A stretch of 64,000 bases of DNA from Aurantibacter crassamenti (GCF_016811105.1 NZ_JAFBGM010000001.1:1926126-1990125), one strand, 5' to 3'. Shown: positions 33,286 to 43,856, counted from the first letter of the stretch. Notes: a model not told the origin generated them from the sequence alone. Numbers and translations: made by a program.

Positions 33286-36030
33286 ATGAAGAAGGTTTTT
33301 AAGATATTTGGTGTTGTTCTACTATTGTTAGTAATTCTAATTGTTGCTGCACCTTTTTTTCTACAAGGTAAAATTGACGATATTATAAAAAATAAAGTCA
33401 ATGAAAATGTCAACGCAACCCTTGATTTTACTGATGCAGATTTAAGTTTGTTTAGCAATTTTCCGAATGCAACTGTTACACTTGAAAAAGTGTCTTTAAT
33501 TAATAAGGCGCCATTTGAAGGTGATACACTTTTTGCTGCCAATGAAGTTGAATTAAAACTAGGTATAAGTCAATTTTTTAAAGAATCTGATGAACCTATT
33601 AAAATTGACCGATTTTTTGTTGACGGCGCAAACGTAAATATCAAGGTTGATGCAGAAGAGCATGCTAATTATGACATTGCTAAAAATACCGGTACCGAGG
33701 CTGAGACAACTAGTACCACTTCTGAATCTAGTTTTACACTAGCAATGGATGAATACAGTATTCAAAATTCGAAGATTCTGTATGATGATAGAAGTTCAGA
33801 TATAAACTTAATGATATCTGAGTTAAATCATTCTGGTACAGGTGATCTTTCATTAGCTACATCAGAATTAAATACCAAAACTACGGCACTTGTTTCATTT
33901 GGTATGGATAGTACCTATTATTTAAAAAATCATAAGCTTTCATTAGATGCTCTTATTGGTGTTGATTTAGAAAAAATGAGATTTTCATTTCTGAAAAATG
34001 AAGCATTAGTAAATCAATTACCATTGGTTTTTGACGGTTTTGTACAAATCAATGATACGAACCAAGAGATAGATATCAACTTTAAAACTGCATCATCAGA
34101 GTTTAAAAACTTTTTAGCAGTTATTCCTGAAGAATACTCTAAAAGCCTTGATAATATAAAGACAACGGGTGATTTTATCTTAGCTGGTGAGTTTAAAGGA
34201 ATAGTTGATGAAACACACATTCCTAAATTTAACATCAAGGTAAATTCCAATAATGCTTCATTTAAATATCCCGATTTACCTAAAACGGTTCGTAATATTT
34301 TTATTGATGTTGCGGTAAATAATGCAACTGGTATTAGTGCAGATACGTATGTTGATATCAATAAGCTTTCATTTATGATTGACGAAGATAAGTTCAACAT
34401 GGTGTCAAAACTTAGAGACTTAACGGGTAATATGAAAGTTGACGCTCAGGTTGATGGTAAAATGAATTTAGCTAATATTTCAAAAGCATATCCGGTACCA
34501 GCAGATTTAGGTTTAAAAGGATTATTAGATGCTGATATTGACGCCAATTTTGATATGGCGTCAATTGAAAAAAAGAAATATGAAAACACTAAAATTGACG
34601 GCATCTTTAGTTTAAAAGACTTTGAATACAATTCTGAAGAAATGGCAAATCCGGTAAAGATTGCCGCTACAAAATTGACTTTTACACCAAATAAAGTTGT
34701 TTTAAATGAATTACAAGGTAGTACTGGTAAGACAGATTTTAACGCCACAGGTACTATAGATAATTTGTTGGGTTTTATGTTTAATGATGAAAAGGTAAAA
34801 GGTGATTTTGATTTAAATTCAAATACTTTTTCATTAAATGATTTTATGACTGCGGATGTAGTAGAAGCGAAAGATACTATCGGTGAAACAAATTCTGAAC
34901 CTGTTGCTAGTGGTGAAGAATCGTTGAAAATTCCTTCTTTTTTAGATTGTACGATTAATGCAAGTGCAGCAACGGTTTTATATGATAATCTTACCTTAAA
35001 AAATGTAAAAGGAAGTTTGTTAATTAAAGATGAAACCGCAACGTTAAAAAATATGACCTCTTCAATGTTTGATGGAAAAATGGGTTTTAACGGAAAAGTG
35101 TCTACAAAAAATGAGATTCCTGATTTTGGAATGAAACTTGACATTAAGAATTTTAAAATCAGTGAAACTTTTGATTCATTTGATTTATTTAAAACTTTAG
35201 CCCCAGTTGCTGGTATTTTGCGTGGAGCATTAGATTCTGAAATTGAAATTTCAGGTAAATTAAATGATGATTTTACGCCAGATATGGCAACCATTTCCGG
35301 AGACGTTTTGGCAGAGTTATTACAATCAGAATTGGATCCTAAAAAAGCAGCTTTTTTAAGCAAAATAGGGGAGAAGTTAAGTTTTCTAAAACCAGAGAAT
35401 TTAGATTTAAAAGGGTTGAAAACAGCATTAACTTTTGAAAATGGTGAAGTAAAGGTGAAGCCTTTTACTGTAAAATATCAAGATATAAATATGAATGTAT
35501 CGGGTAGTCACACATTTGATCAAAAATTAAATTATGCGGCTTCAATTGAGGTGCCAGCAAAATATTTAGGTAGTGAAATTAATAGCCTAATAGCAAAAAT
35601 TGATGATAGTTCATTGAAAGACTTGACCATTCCTGTTACTGCCAATATTGGAGGTAATTATGCGAGTCCTGATGTAACAACAGATTTAACAGGTGGCGTA
35701 AAAAGTCTGACCTCAAAACTAGTAGAGATTGAGAAACAGAAATTAATTAATAAAGGAAAAGACAAAGCTAAAGATTTGTTGAAAGGTGTTCTAGGTTCAA
35801 ATAAAGATGATAGTGAAGCACCTGCTGAAAATAAATCTAAAGAAGAAAGTGCAAAAGAGGTTTTATCAGGAATACTAGGTGGTAATAAAGACAAAGAAAC
35901 TACTGAAACTAAAGCTGATTCTACCGAGGCAACTGAGAAAAAAGAAGAGCAAAAGGAAGCGGTTAAAGAAAAGGCAAAAGATATTCTAGGTGGTTTTTTA
36001 GGTAAAAAGAAAAAAGAAGGGACTAACTAA
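33286..36030 (+). CDS. AsmA-like envelope protein
   Basis: A 914-aa protein with one N-terminal membrane helix (residues about 4-25) followed by a long beta-rich region typical of AsmA proteins. N-terminal landmarks include NATLDFTDADLSLFSNFPNATVTL, and an AsmA-like C-terminal domain spans roughly 590-800. The tail (about 820-914) is very rich in Lys/Glu and repeats a K-x-x-L-x-G-x-LG pattern three times, suggesting an amphipathic or flexible end. AsmA/TamB-type proteins are associated with lipid transport between membranes. Its 3' end overlaps the convergent DUF2797 gene by 8 bases. Confidence 0.85.
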   Translation: MKKVFKIFGVVLLLLVILIVAAPFFLQGKIDDIIKNKVNENVNATLDFTDADLSLFSNFPNATVTLEKVSLINKAPFEGDTLFAANEVELKLGISQFFKESDEPIKIDRFFVDGANVNIKVDAEEHANYDIAKNTGTEAETTSTTSESSFTLAMDEYSIQNSKILYDDRSSDINLMISELNHSGTGDLSLATSELNTKTTALVSFGMDSTYYLKNHKLSLDALIGVDLEKMRFSFLKNEALVNQLPLVFDGFVQINDTNQEIDINFKTASSEFKNFLAVIPEEYSKSLDNIKTTGDFILAGEFKGIVDETHIPKFNIKVNSNNASFKYPDLPKTVRNIFIDVAVNNATGISADTYVDINKLSFMIDEDKFNMVSKLRDLTGNMKVDAQVDGKMNLANISKAYPVPADLGLKGLLDADIDANFDMASIEKKKYENTKIDGIFSLKDFEYNSEEMANPVKIAATKLTFTPNKVVLNELQGSTGKTDFNATGTIDNLLGFMFNDEKVKGDFDLNSNTFSLNDFMTADVVEAKDTIGETNSEPVASGEESLKIPSFLDCTINASAATVLYDNLTLKNVKGSLLIKDETATLKNMTSSMFDGKMGFNGKVSTKNEIPDFGMKLDIKNFKISETFDSFDLFKTLAPVAGILRGALDSEIEISGKLNDDFTPDMATISGDVLAELLQSELDPKKAAFLSKIGEKLSFLKPENLDLKGLKTALTFENGEVKVKPFTVKYQDINMNVSGSHTFDQKLNYAASIEVPAKYLGSEINSLIAKIDDSSLKDLTIPVTANIGGNYASPDVTTDLTGGVKSLTSKLVEIEKQKLINKGKDKAKDLLKGVLGSNKDDSEAPAENKSKEESAKEVLSGILGGNKDKETTETKADSTEATEKKEEQKEAVKEKAKDILGGFLGKKKKEGTN

Positions 36031-36817
36031 TTGAAAGTCCAACATAATAACCTTCGCTACCGCGCACATTAAAGACTGTATTGTCTTCAAATATCAAATA
36101 CTGTCCTTTAATACCTTTTAATACTCCTGAGAAATTTGGTGTTTTTGTTAGGTTGAGGCTCTTAACTTTTTCTGGGTATTGAAGTACCGGAAAATCTAAA
36201 TTTGTTTCAGTATTGTTTTCTATAAAATATTCTTGTGCTTCGGCTGGTATATATTGTTTTAGTTTGGCTCGCCATTCCACTAGATTCTCATCATCTACAT
36301 TATTTGTGAGCATTTTACGCCAATTGGTTTTATCTCCAACATGGTCTTTCAATGAAACTTCTGTAATGCCGGCCAAATACCGATTCGGTACTTCAACAAT
36401 TTCAATTGCTTCATGTGCACCTTGATCAATCCATCTAGTGGGTACTTGAGCTTTTCGAGTAACTCCAACTTTTACATTGCTTGAGTTTGCTAAGTAAACA
36501 ATGTGAGGTTGTAACTGCGCTTTTTTCTCATATTCAAGATTTCGATCTTCTTTATTTAGATGGGCTGTGCTAAGTTCAGGTCGCATAATCCAATCACCTG
36601 CCGCAGGGGTTTCGAAAAAACAACTTTGGCAAAATCCTTGTCGGTATATTGGTTTGTCTTTACCGCAACTTAAACATTGATATTTAATAAAATCAATTTG
36701 TAGTTGTTTGTCAAGTATTTGATTTACATTCAAGAAATCGTTCTCAAAAATCATAAAATATTGAATCGGGTTTCCGATTTCAGTTTGCATTTTTCGTAGA
36801 ACTCCCTCGTATTGCAT
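36023..36817 (-). CDS. DUF2797 domain-containing protein
   Basis: A 264-aa cytosolic protein of the DUF2797 family. A four-Cys zinc-ribbon-like site (CLSCGKDKPIYRQGFCQSC) lies near residues 49-67. It is followed by HIVYLANSSNVKVGVTRKAQVPTRWIDQGA at about 105-135, which resembles a GIY-YIG-like strand-helix arrangement. Function is not established. It overlaps the AsmA-like gene at the 3' end and is divergent from the GH3-like gene (66 bases). Confidence 0.85.
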   Translation of the reverse strand: MQYEGVLRKMQTEIGNPIQYFMIFENDFLNVNQILDKQLQIDFIKYQCLSCGKDKPIYRQGFCQSCFFETPAAGDWIMRPELSTAHLNKEDRNLEYEKKAQLQPHIVYLANSSNVKVGVTRKAQVPTRWIDQGAHEAIEIVEVPNRYLAGITEVSLKDHVGDKTNWRKMLTNNVDDENLVEWRAKLKQYIPAEAQEYFIENNTETNLDFPVLQYPEKVKSLNLTKTPNFSGVLKGIKGQYLIFEDNTVFNVRGSEGYYVGLSIS

Positions 36818-36883
36818 GCGTTATATTGTTACTTGAAAATGATAGTTTAATACATTAATTTAGAAGGCTAAATATACCTAAAA

Positions 36884-38398
36884 ATGTCAATACCATTATT
36901 CAATTCTATTGCTTCTTGGCTTTTGAAAAAACGCTATCACCAGATAGAGTTATTTTTAAAATATCCTGAAGAAGTACAAGAAGAAGTATTGCGGCAGTTG
37001 TTAGAAATTGCTGAAGATACAGAGGTTGGTAAAAGGTATGAATTTGAATCTATAGGTAATTATCAGACTTTTCAAGAGCGAGTACCTATTCAATCATATG
37101 AAGAAATAGAACCTATTATAGAAAGAACAAGACGCGGCGAACAGAATATTTTTTGGCCTACTTCTATTAAATGGTTTGCAAAAAGTAGCGGAACTACTAA
37201 TGCGAAAAGCAAATTTATCCCGGTTAGTGCTGAAGCATTAGAAGATTGTCATTATAAATCTGGTAAAGATTTGTTATGCTTGTATTTGAACAATAACGAA
37301 AATTCTCAATTGTTTACGGGTAAGAGCTTGCGTTTAGGGGGTAGTAAAGAGCTCTATGAAGATAATGGTTCGTTATTCGGAGATTTGTCTGCCATACTAA
37401 TTGATAACATGCCCTTGTGGGCAGAATTTAGTAGCACACCTAGTAATAAGGTTTCATTAATGAGTGAGTGGGAACATAAGCTCAAAGCTATCATTCATGA
37501 AAGCAAACAAGAGAATGTAACTAGTTTAGCTGGTGTGCCTTCTTGGATGCTCGTTTTGCTGAATGATGTAATTCAAGAAACAGGTAAGGATCATCTTTTT
37601 CAAGTTTGGGAAAATCTAGAGGTATATTTTCATGGCGGTGTAAGTTTCAACCCGTATAAAGAGCAGTATAAAAAACTACTACCGAGAAAGAGTTTTCAGT
37701 ACTACGAAATATATAATGCTTCTGAGGGGTTTTTTGCAATTCAAGATCGTAATGGTGCGAATGATTTATTGTTGATGTTAGATTATGGTATTTTCTATGA
37801 ATTTATTCCTATGGATGAATACGGAACGGAAGGGCAGCAAGCTATTCCGTTGTGGGAAGTTAAAATTGGTAAGAACTATGCAATAATAATTACCACCAAT
37901 TCAGGTTTATGGCGATATAAAATAGGTGACACCATACGTTTTACCTCTACAAATCCGTATCGAATAAAAGTAACGGGGCGTACAAAACACCATATTAATG
38001 TATTTGGCGAAGAATTAATTATAGAAAATGCTGAAGAGGCGTTAAAGAGTATTTGTAAAAAAACTGGTGCTGAAATTAAAGATTATACAGCAGGGCCAAT
38101 ATTTATGGTGGGCAAAGAAAAGGGAGCACACGAATGGATTATAGAATTCAGAAGACCACCAGAAGATCTAGATTACTTCACCGAACTTTTAGATAATGCA
38201 TTAAAATCTCTGAATTCTGACTACGAGGCCAAACGTTATAATAATATAACACTCAACTTACCTAGCGTTCATGTTGCACGTGAAAATTTATTCTATGATT
38301 GGTTAAAGTCAAATGATAAATTAGGAGGTCAACACAAAATTCCACGCTTGTCTAACAGACGAGATTACATTGAAGAATTGCTGAAAATGAACGGTTAA
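36884..38398 (+). CDS. GH3-like acyl-adenylating enzyme family protein
   Basis: A 504-aa protein of the GH3 (auxin-responsive promoter) family, in the ANL-type adenylating superfamily. The P-loop-like motif AKSSGTTNAKSKFIPVS at about residue 100, the acyl-site strand YNASEGFFAIQD near 281 and the C-terminal domain hinge KVTGRTKHHINVFGE near 365 are visible. Plant relatives conjugate acyl substrates to amino acids through an acyl-AMP. Bacterial substrates are unknown. It appears monocistronic. Confidence 0.87.
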   Translation: MSIPLFNSIASWLLKKRYHQIELFLKYPEEVQEEVLRQLLEIAEDTEVGKRYEFESIGNYQTFQERVPIQSYEEIEPIIERTRRGEQNIFWPTSIKWFAKSSGTTNAKSKFIPVSAEALEDCHYKSGKDLLCLYLNNNENSQLFTGKSLRLGGSKELYEDNGSLFGDLSAILIDNMPLWAEFSSTPSNKVSLMSEWEHKLKAIIHESKQENVTSLAGVPSWMLVLLNDVIQETGKDHLFQVWENLEVYFHGGVSFNPYKEQYKKLLPRKSFQYYEIYNASEGFFAIQDRNGANDLLLMLDYGIFYEFIPMDEYGTEGQQAIPLWEVKIGKNYAIIITTNSGLWRYKIGDTIRFTSTNPYRIKVTGRTKHHINVFGEELIIENAEEALKSICKKTGAEIKDYTAGPIFMVGKEKGAHEWIIEFRRPPEDLDYFTELLDNALKSLNSDYEAKRYNNITLNLPSVHVARENLFYDWLKSNDKLGGQHKIPRLSNRRDYIEELLKMNG

Positions 38399-38552
38399 GA
38401 TTTACTTTTTTAACTTACCATTAAGATATTTAGGTGCAAAAGAGGCCTATGTCGAAGTTTTACATCCGATGAACAAATAAATGCTGAATTCATGCGTTTA
38501 ATGTTCAATTTGCCAATCTAAATCTTATTATACACACAAAAACAACAAAATT

Positions 38553-39110
38553 ATGGCAGAGAGACTAGTCGTCTTATCGGATATGTGGGGAGTGAAAAAA
38601 GGATTATGGATTACCTCTTACTTGGGGTATCTTCAACAGTATTATGATATTGTTTTCTATGATGTGCAACAGTTAGCACATATAGATTTAGCAGTAAATG
38701 ATAAAGAAAACTTGCATCAAGCATTTGTAGATGGAGGTATTGATACTGCTGTAGCACATTTAATTCGTAAAGAAAGAAAAGCATCTCATTATTTAGCTTT
38801 TAGTACAGGTGGAACAATTGCGTGGAGAGCCGGTTTAAGAGGTTTGCCAATGAAATCATTGTACACTGTTTCTCCAACACGAATTCGTGAAGAAGAAGCA
38901 AAACCAGAATGTCCGATGAATATAATTTTTGGAGGTAATGATTCATTTATGCCAAAAGAGTCTTGGGCACAAAAGGTTGGCGCGGAGTTAGAAGTGATTC
39001 CAAATTTTGGTCATGAGTTGTATACTGATGAAAAAATTATCAGTAAAGTGTGTCAAGATTTATTGACCAATGTTACTCAAGTAAAATTTAAAGAAAGAAA
39101 AGTAGTCTAG
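38553..39110 (+). CDS. Small alpha/beta-hydrolase-fold protein
   Basis: A 185-aa protein. The nucleophile elbow is AFSTGGTIAWRAG near residue 94, a strand LYTVSPTRIR follows, and the C-terminal GGNDSFMPKESW and NFGHELY supply Asp and His positions of a catalytic triad. It lacks a signal peptide. The short length suggests a minimal hydrolase core without a lid. The substrate is unknown. A strong bidirectional terminator follows before clpX. Confidence 0.72.
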   Translation: MAERLVVLSDMWGVKKGLWITSYLGYLQQYYDIVFYDVQQLAHIDLAVNDKENLHQAFVDGGIDTAVAHLIRKERKASHYLAFSTGGTIAWRAGLRGLPMKSLYTVSPTRIREEEAKPECPMNIIFGGNDSFMPKESWAQKVGAELEVIPNFGHELYTDEKIISKVCQDLLTNVTQVKFKERKVV

Positions 39111-39135
39111 AGTTTGGCTACAAAAAATGATATAA

Positions 39136-39167
39136 AAAAAACCTCGGAAGCAATTCCGAGGTTTTTT
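39136..39167. terminator. Bidirectional intrinsic terminator
   Basis: A 14-bp stem with GAGG/CCTC core (CCTCGGAA and TTCCGAGG, flanked by A and T runs) and a 4-base loop. It lies between the convergent hydrolase (stop at 39110) and clpX (stop at 39192) and should serve both. Confidence 0.88.
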
Positions 39168-39191
39168 TATGGACTGTATTTATGTAATGTA

Positions 39192-40427
39192 TTATGAAAC
39201 TGCCTTCAGTTTTTTGATGGTTTCATAATTCAATTTGCTTTCAGCATAAGGCTTACTTACTTTAAATTCTTTTTCACCACTAGTAGGCATTTCAAACATT
39301 GCGTCAGTGAAAATAGCCTCGCATAATGAACGAAGCCCTCTTGCGCCTAACTTATATTCAATAGCCTTTTTAACAATATAATCTAATGCCTGATCAGTAA
39401 TAGAAAAGGTTATGCCATCCATTGCGAATAGCTTTTCATATTGCTTTATAATGGCATTCTTAGGTTCAGTAAGAATGGCGCGCAAAGTTTTCTCGTCTAA
39501 CGGATTCATATGAGTTAAGACAGGAAGCCTTCCTATTATCTCAGGAATCAATCCGAAGTCTTTTAAATCCTTAGGAATAATATATTGTAAAATGTTAGCT
39601 TCGTCTAGGTTCTCTTCGGCTTTAGTAGCGCTATATCCTATTGACTGTAGATTCAATCTTTTAGATATTGCACGTTCTATTCCGTCAAAAGCTCCACCAG
39701 CAATAAAGAGAATATTCTCAGTATTAACTTCTATGAATTTTTGATCAGGATGCTTTCTTCCTCCTTTAGGTGGAACATTAACCGTAGTACCTTCTAGTAA
39801 TTTCAAAAGACCTTGTTGAACACCTTCACCAGAAACATCTCTAGTTATTGATGGGTTGTCGCTTTTACGTGCAATTTTATCAATTTCATCAATAAAAACG
39901 ATACCTCTTTCGGTTTTCTCAAGATTGTAATCTGCAGCTTGTAATAGGCGAGTTAAAATACTTTCAACATCTTCACCTACATAACCAGCTTCGGTTAAAA
40001 CCGTAGCATCAACTATAGCTAAGGGCACATTTAACATACGTGCAATAGTCTTAGCCATTAGGGTTTTACCAGTACCGGTTTGCCCCACCATAATGATGTT
40101 ACTTTTCTGAATTTCTACGTCATCATCATTAGAACTTGATTGTAATAGTCTTTTGTAATGATTGTAAACCGCCACAGACATCACTTTCTTAGTTCGCTCT
40201 TGGCCAATAATGAAAGTGTCAAGAAATCCTTTAATTTCTTTAGGCTTCTTTAGTATTAATTCGGAAGACAGATCATTCGTTTTCGACTGCTTTGATTCCT
40301 CCGCCACTATACCATGTGCCTGCTCAATACATCTATCGCAGATATGAGCATCTAGACCAGCTATTAAAAGATTGGTCTCTGGTTTTTTCCTTCCGCAGAA
40401 CGAACATTCTAAATTTTCCTTTGCCAT
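39192..40427 (-). CDS. clpX: ATP-dependent Clp protease ATP-binding subunit ClpX
   Basis: A 411-aa AAA+ unfoldase that feeds substrates to ClpP. The N-terminal zinc-binding domain has CSFCGRKKP and CDRC. The ATPase has Walker A GQTGTGKT near 119-126, Walker [14 protein letters not shown], sensor and pore segments (GYVGEDVES) and the arginine-finger region. An ISPGF-type ClpP-binding loop is expected but I do not see it clearly. Length is normal. It is 6 bases downstream of clpP, in one operon. Confidence 0.97.
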   Translation of the reverse strand: MAKENLECSFCGRKKPETNLLIAGLDAHICDRCIEQAHGIVAEESKQSKTNDLSSELILKKPKEIKGFLDTFIIGQERTKKVMSVAVYNHYKRLLQSSSNDDDVEIQKSNIIMVGQTGTGKTLMAKTIARMLNVPLAIVDATVLTEAGYVGEDVESILTRLLQAADYNLEKTERGIVFIDEIDKIARKSDNPSITRDVSGEGVQQGLLKLLEGTTVNVPPKGGRKHPDQKFIEVNTENILFIAGGAFDGIERAISKRLNLQSIGYSATKAEENLDEANILQYIIPKDLKDFGLIPEIIGRLPVLTHMNPLDEKTLRAILTEPKNAIIKQYEKLFAMDGITFSITDQALDYIVKKAIEYKLGARGLRSLCEAIFTDAMFEMPTSGEKEFKVSKPYAESKLNYETIKKLKAVS

Positions 40428-40433
40428 ACTAAC

Positions 40434-41114
40434 TTATTCCTTCTCTCTAACTAATATTTCGTCAATCATACCGTATTTCTTAGCTTCATCAGCTTTCATC
40501 CAGTAATCTCGATCACTATCATCATGTACTTTTTTAATAGTCTGGCCAGAATGTTCAGCGATGATTTCATATAATTCATCTTTCAACTTAAGAATTTCCC
40601 TTGCGGTAATTTCTATATCACTAGCCTGACCTTGCGCACCACCCATAGGCTGGTGAATCATTACACGTGAATGTTTCAATCCGCTACGCTTGCCCTTTTC
40701 GCCAGCACAAAGTAAAACTGCACCCATTGAGGCAGCCATTCCTGTACAAATAGTAGCCACATCTGGACTAATAAATTGCATAGTGTCATAAATGCCCAAA
40801 CCAGCATAAACACTACCGCCAGGTGAATTGATGTAAATTTGTATGTCTTTAGTAGCATCTACACTAGCTAAAAACAATAATTGTGCTTGAACAATGTTTG
40901 CAACTTGGTCATTAATGCCAGTACCAAGAAAAATAATGCGATCCATCATCAATCTTGAGTAAACATCCATGGCAATAACATTCATTTGCCGTTCTTCTAT
41001 AATATTAGGTGTCATATTCACCGGGTACATGCTACTCATTATTTTATCATAATGGGTACTGCTGATGCCCTGATGATTTATGGCGTAATTTTTAAATTCT
41101 TTTCCGTAGTCCAT
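40434..41114 (-). CDS. clpP: ATP-dependent Clp protease proteolytic subunit ClpP
   Basis: A 226-aa serine protease subunit. The catalytic Ser lies in [11 protein letters not shown], the His in [14 protein letters not shown] and the Asp in the C-terminal region near [10 protein letters not shown]. The N-terminus is somewhat longer than that of E. coli ClpP and may include a propeptide. The gene sits between tig and clpX in the usual order. A hairpin terminator lies 33 bases upstream, so it may have its own promoter or depend on read-through from tig. Confidence 0.97.
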   Translation of the reverse strand: MDYGKEFKNYAINHQGISSTHYDKIMSSMYPVNMTPNIIEERQMNVIAMDVYSRLMMDRIIFLGTGINDQVANIVQAQLLFLASVDATKDIQIYINSPGGSVYAGLGIYDTMQFISPDVATICTGMAASMGAVLLCAGEKGKRSGLKHSRVMIHQPMGGAQGQASDIEITAREILKLKDELYEIIAEHSGQTIKKVHDDSDRDYWMKADEAKKYGMIDEILVREKE

Positions 41115-41146
41115 GTAATATTTGAGTGATATTTAAATAAAAAAAG

Positions 41147-41170
41147 GTGCCGAAGCATAAAGTTCGGCAC
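41147..41170 (-). terminator. Hairpin terminator between tig and clpP
   Basis: GTGCCGAA and TTCGGCAC form an 8-bp GC-rich stem with an 8-base loop. On the minus strand the stem is followed by CTTTTTTT, an intrinsic-terminator layout. It would limit read-through from tig into clpP-clpX. Confidence 0.75.
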
Positions 41171-41265
41171 GATAAAGATACTAATTTATAATAAGATCGC
41201 TGTTTCAGCTGTACTCAAAAGCGTGTAATTAAGGGCGAAGGACTTATTAATTCGATAAACTGAAT

Positions 41266-42591
41266 TTAAGATCCGTAAACTTCACTTACAAACTTGTCAT
41301 ATGTAAGTTCTTTCGTCTTTAAATTAACTTTTTCTTTATATAAAGTAAGTAGTTTTTGACTCATTAGCTGCTCAGAAAGGCGTTTTACTTCATCTTGGTT
41401 GCCCATCACTCTAGCTGCAATTGAATCTAATTCAGCTTCTTCTGGGTTCAATTGCCCATATTGCGCCATTTGTGATTTGATGAAACCTTTAGCAAACTCT
41501 TTAAGCTCTTCAAACTGAACTTGAATTTCGTTCTCTTGAATGATTTTGCCTTCAATTAATTGATAACGTAAGCCTTTTTCAGATTTTTGAAACTCTTCGC
41601 TTGCTTCATCTTCAGTTAACGGATTCTCCCCAGTCATTTTAATCCACTTAGTCAAGAATTCAACCGGAAGATCAAACTTTGTATTTTCAATAAAATATTC
41701 AGTAATGTCATTCAAAAGCTTTTGGTCTGCTTGTTGTTCAAACTGCTTTTCTGAATCTTCTTTGATTTTAGCTTTCAATTCTTCTTCAGACTTTACAGTG
41801 TCTTTTCCGAAGAGTTTATCAAACAATTCTTGGTCTAGATTTGCTGGTTCGCGTTCGTTGATTTCTTGAATTTCAAATTCAACATCAATGTTTAAGCCTT
41901 CACCTTTTTCAGCTGAAACACCTAACGCATGTGTAAGTAAATGATCTTCTTTGAAAAGTCCTTTAGTGCTTAAAGTAACAACATCACCAACTTTTTTGCC
42001 TACAAGCGCATCTGTTGCTTTTTTACTCTTAACCTTGTCAAGCTCAATAACAAATCTGTTTTCAATTTCTTCAGCTTCATTTTTGAAAAGGCCGCTGATT
42101 TCATCTACTTTGCTAACTTCTTTTTTACTTACAAGCTTACCGTATTGTTTTTGAATACGCTCAACTTGCTCGTCAATCATCTTTTGATCAGCGACTATTT
42201 TATAACTTGTAATAGGCTTCTTTGTCTGTAATGACACCTCAAAACTAGGAGCAAGACCTAATTCAAACTCAAAGTCGAACTCTTCTTTGTCCCAATCAAA
42301 ATTATCTTGTTGTTTTGGTAAAGGGTTTCCTAAAACATCAAGTTTTTCTTCGGTAAGATATTTGTTGAGGTTGTCTTGTAATAATTTATTGACTTCATCA
42401 ACTAAAACAGCCTTGCCGTATTGTTTCTTTATAAGGCCTATAGGTACTTGGCCTTTTCTAAAACCAGGTATATTAGCCTGCTTTCTATAATCTTTTAATA
42501 TTTTCTCGACATTCTCTTGGTAATCGTCTTTAGTGATGGCCACTTTAACTATGGCGTTCAAATCGTCGACCTGTTCTTTCGTAATATTCAT
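41266..42591 (-). CDS. tig: Trigger factor
   Basis: A 441-aa ribosome-associated chaperone. The N-terminal ribosome-binding signature is PGFRKGQVPIGLIKKQYGKAV near residues 42-62. A peptidyl-prolyl isomerase-like middle domain (about 150-245) and a helical C-terminal arm follow. The frame opens at 42615, but the ATG at 42591 (MNITKEQV) is the conventional start, and a promoter box at 42629-42636 leaves almost no leader for the longer form. It heads the tig-clpP-clpX cluster. Confidence 0.95.
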   Translation of the reverse strand: MNITKEQVDDLNAIVKVAITKDDYQENVEKILKDYRKQANIPGFRKGQVPIGLIKKQYGKAVLVDEVNKLLQDNLNKYLTEEKLDVLGNPLPKQQDNFDWDKEEFDFEFELGLAPSFEVSLQTKKPITSYKIVADQKMIDEQVERIQKQYGKLVSKKEVSKVDEISGLFKNEAEEIENRFVIELDKVKSKKATDALVGKKVGDVVTLSTKGLFKEDHLLTHALGVSAEKGEGLNIDVEFEIQEINEREPANLDQELFDKLFGKDTVKSEEELKAKIKEDSEKQFEQQADQKLLNDITEYFIENTKFDLPVEFLTKWIKMTGENPLTEDEASEEFQKSEKGLRYQLIEGKIIQENEIQVQFEELKEFAKGFIKSQMAQYGQLNPEEAELDSIAARVMGNQDEVKRLSEQLMSQKLLTLYKEKVNLKTKELTYDKFVSEVYGS

Positions 42592-42628
42592 ATATCTTTT
42601 TTTCCTAAATCCCATTTTTAGCGGGATG

Positions 42629-42636
42629 CAAAATTA
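42629..42636 (-). promoter_or_regulatory. tig promoter -7 box
   Basis: TAATTTTG on the minus strand is a full TAnnTTTG match. Transcription would start near 42622, 31 bases upstream of the ATG at 42591. Confidence 0.55.
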
Positions 42637-42698
42637 GTATATTTTCTTAAGTACGACAAGTTTTTAAGAGGCTAGTTGCCAATGTCTTTCATCAATAT

Positions 42699-43049
42699 TT
42701 ATTGCTTTTTATCCTTTTTAAGGAAAGAAAAAAGAATTGATTGGAAAAGACTCAAAAGCAAACTAAAAATTAAGGCCCACCAAATATTGGAAACGTTGAA
42801 TCCTTCAACAAAGTAATCAGCCAATAGAATTATACAAGCGTTTACAATTAATAAGAAAAGGCCAAGCGTAATAATAGTGACTGGTAAAGTTAGAATTACC
42901 AATATGGGTTTTACAATAAAATTTAGCAGACCAAGCACTATGGCTACAATTATAGCCGTAAGATAGCTGTCTACGCCTACACCTGGTAAAATTTTAGATA
43001 AGACAACCACTGCCACGGCACTTAGTAATACTCTTAATATTAAATTCAT
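42699..43049 (-). CDS. Phage-holin-4-like (PF04020-type) membrane protein
   Basis: A 116-aa protein with four hydrophobic segments and little else. Landmarks are VDSYLTAIIVAIVLGLLNF and FNVSNIWWALIFSLLLS, typical of the four-helix family named phage holin 4_2. Despite the name it is a common chromosomal membrane protein, and no phage genes lie nearby. Function is unknown. It sits between tig and a hydrolase gene on the same strand. Confidence 0.85.
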   Translation of the reverse strand: MNLILRVLLSAVAVVVLSKILPGVGVDSYLTAIIVAIVLGLLNFIVKPILVILTLPVTIITLGLFLLIVNACIILLADYFVEGFNVSNIWWALIFSLLLSLFQSILFSFLKKDKKQ

Positions 43050-43085
43050 GATGTTATAATTTTATACGTGTTTTAAATATACTGT

Positions 43086-43856
43086 TTATGCTTTTAGAAA
43101 AGATAGTGATTTTGTGAAAAATTCACTCGGATTCTCTGCGTGCAGCCAATGACCTGCTTTAGCTATGGTTTCAATTGTAGCCTTCGGGAAATGATTTTTA
43201 ATAACAGTTTCGTCAGATGCAATAACATATTCAGATCGTTCCCCTTTTAAAAACAGCGTTGGACCTTCAAAAATTGACCCAGACTCAATGTTTTCACCAA
43301 CTTCTTCCATGCGATTTGAAAGCACTTTCAAATTAAAGCGCCAGCCCAATTTAACTTTTTCAACCCAATAGAGGTTTTTTAATAAAAATTGCCGTACACC
43401 GTACTCACTTAAATGCTTTTCTAATTCAGCTTCAGCTTGTGATCGCGAGTCTATCGCTGATAAATTTAATTGGTTAAGTGCGTCAATTATATTCTGATGG
43501 TGTGGCGGATAAAATTTTGGCGCTATATCAGCAACAATTAATTTTTCGACTCTTTCAGAATTTACACAGGCCAATTGCATTGCGGTTTTACCTCCCATTG
43601 AATGGCCAATTATATAAGCCTTTTCAATTTGGTGGTGTGTCATATAATCTACAATATCTGCTGCTAAAATTTCATAGTTGAATTCGTCTGACCAAAAGCT
43701 TTTACCGTGATTGCGTTGGTCAACTAAATGCACCTGAAATCCTTCTTCGGCATATTTAGATCCAAGTGTTTTCCAGTTGTCAGACATCCCTAGAAAACCA
43801 TGTAAGATTATCAATGGTTTGCCTTCTCCTATAATTTTAGAATGCAGTATTTCCAT
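43086..43856 (-). CDS. Alpha/beta-fold hydrolase (YbfF-like esterase)
   Basis: A 256-aa cytosolic hydrolase. LHGFLGMSDNWKTLG (oxyanion-hole loop) is at about residues 18-32, the nucleophile elbow is IGHSMGGKTA near 84-93, and the catalytic His is in KAGHWLHAENP near the C-terminus. DQRNHGKS is the usual second strand signature. It is closest in style to YbfF-type esterases. It shares one base with the upstream pdxJ stop, so the two genes are translationally coupled. Confidence 0.9.
   Translation of the reverse strand: MEILHSKIIGEGKPLIILHGFLGMSDNWKTLGSKYAEEGFQVHLVDQRNHGKSFWSDEFNYEILAADIVDYMTHHQIEKAYIIGHSMGGKTAMQLACVNSERVEKLIVADIAPKFYPPHHQNIIDALNQLNLSAIDSRSQAEAELEKHLSEYGVRQFLLKNLYWVEKVKLGWRFNLKVLSNRMEEVGENIESGSIFEGPTLFLKGERSEYVIASDETVIKNHFPKATIETIAKAGHWLHAENPSEFFTKSLSFLKA

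Noticed and set aside
42699-43049. Possible prophage remnant because of a holin-like protein
   Set aside because: The family name is historical; the protein is a common chromosomal membrane protein and no phage gene lies nearby.
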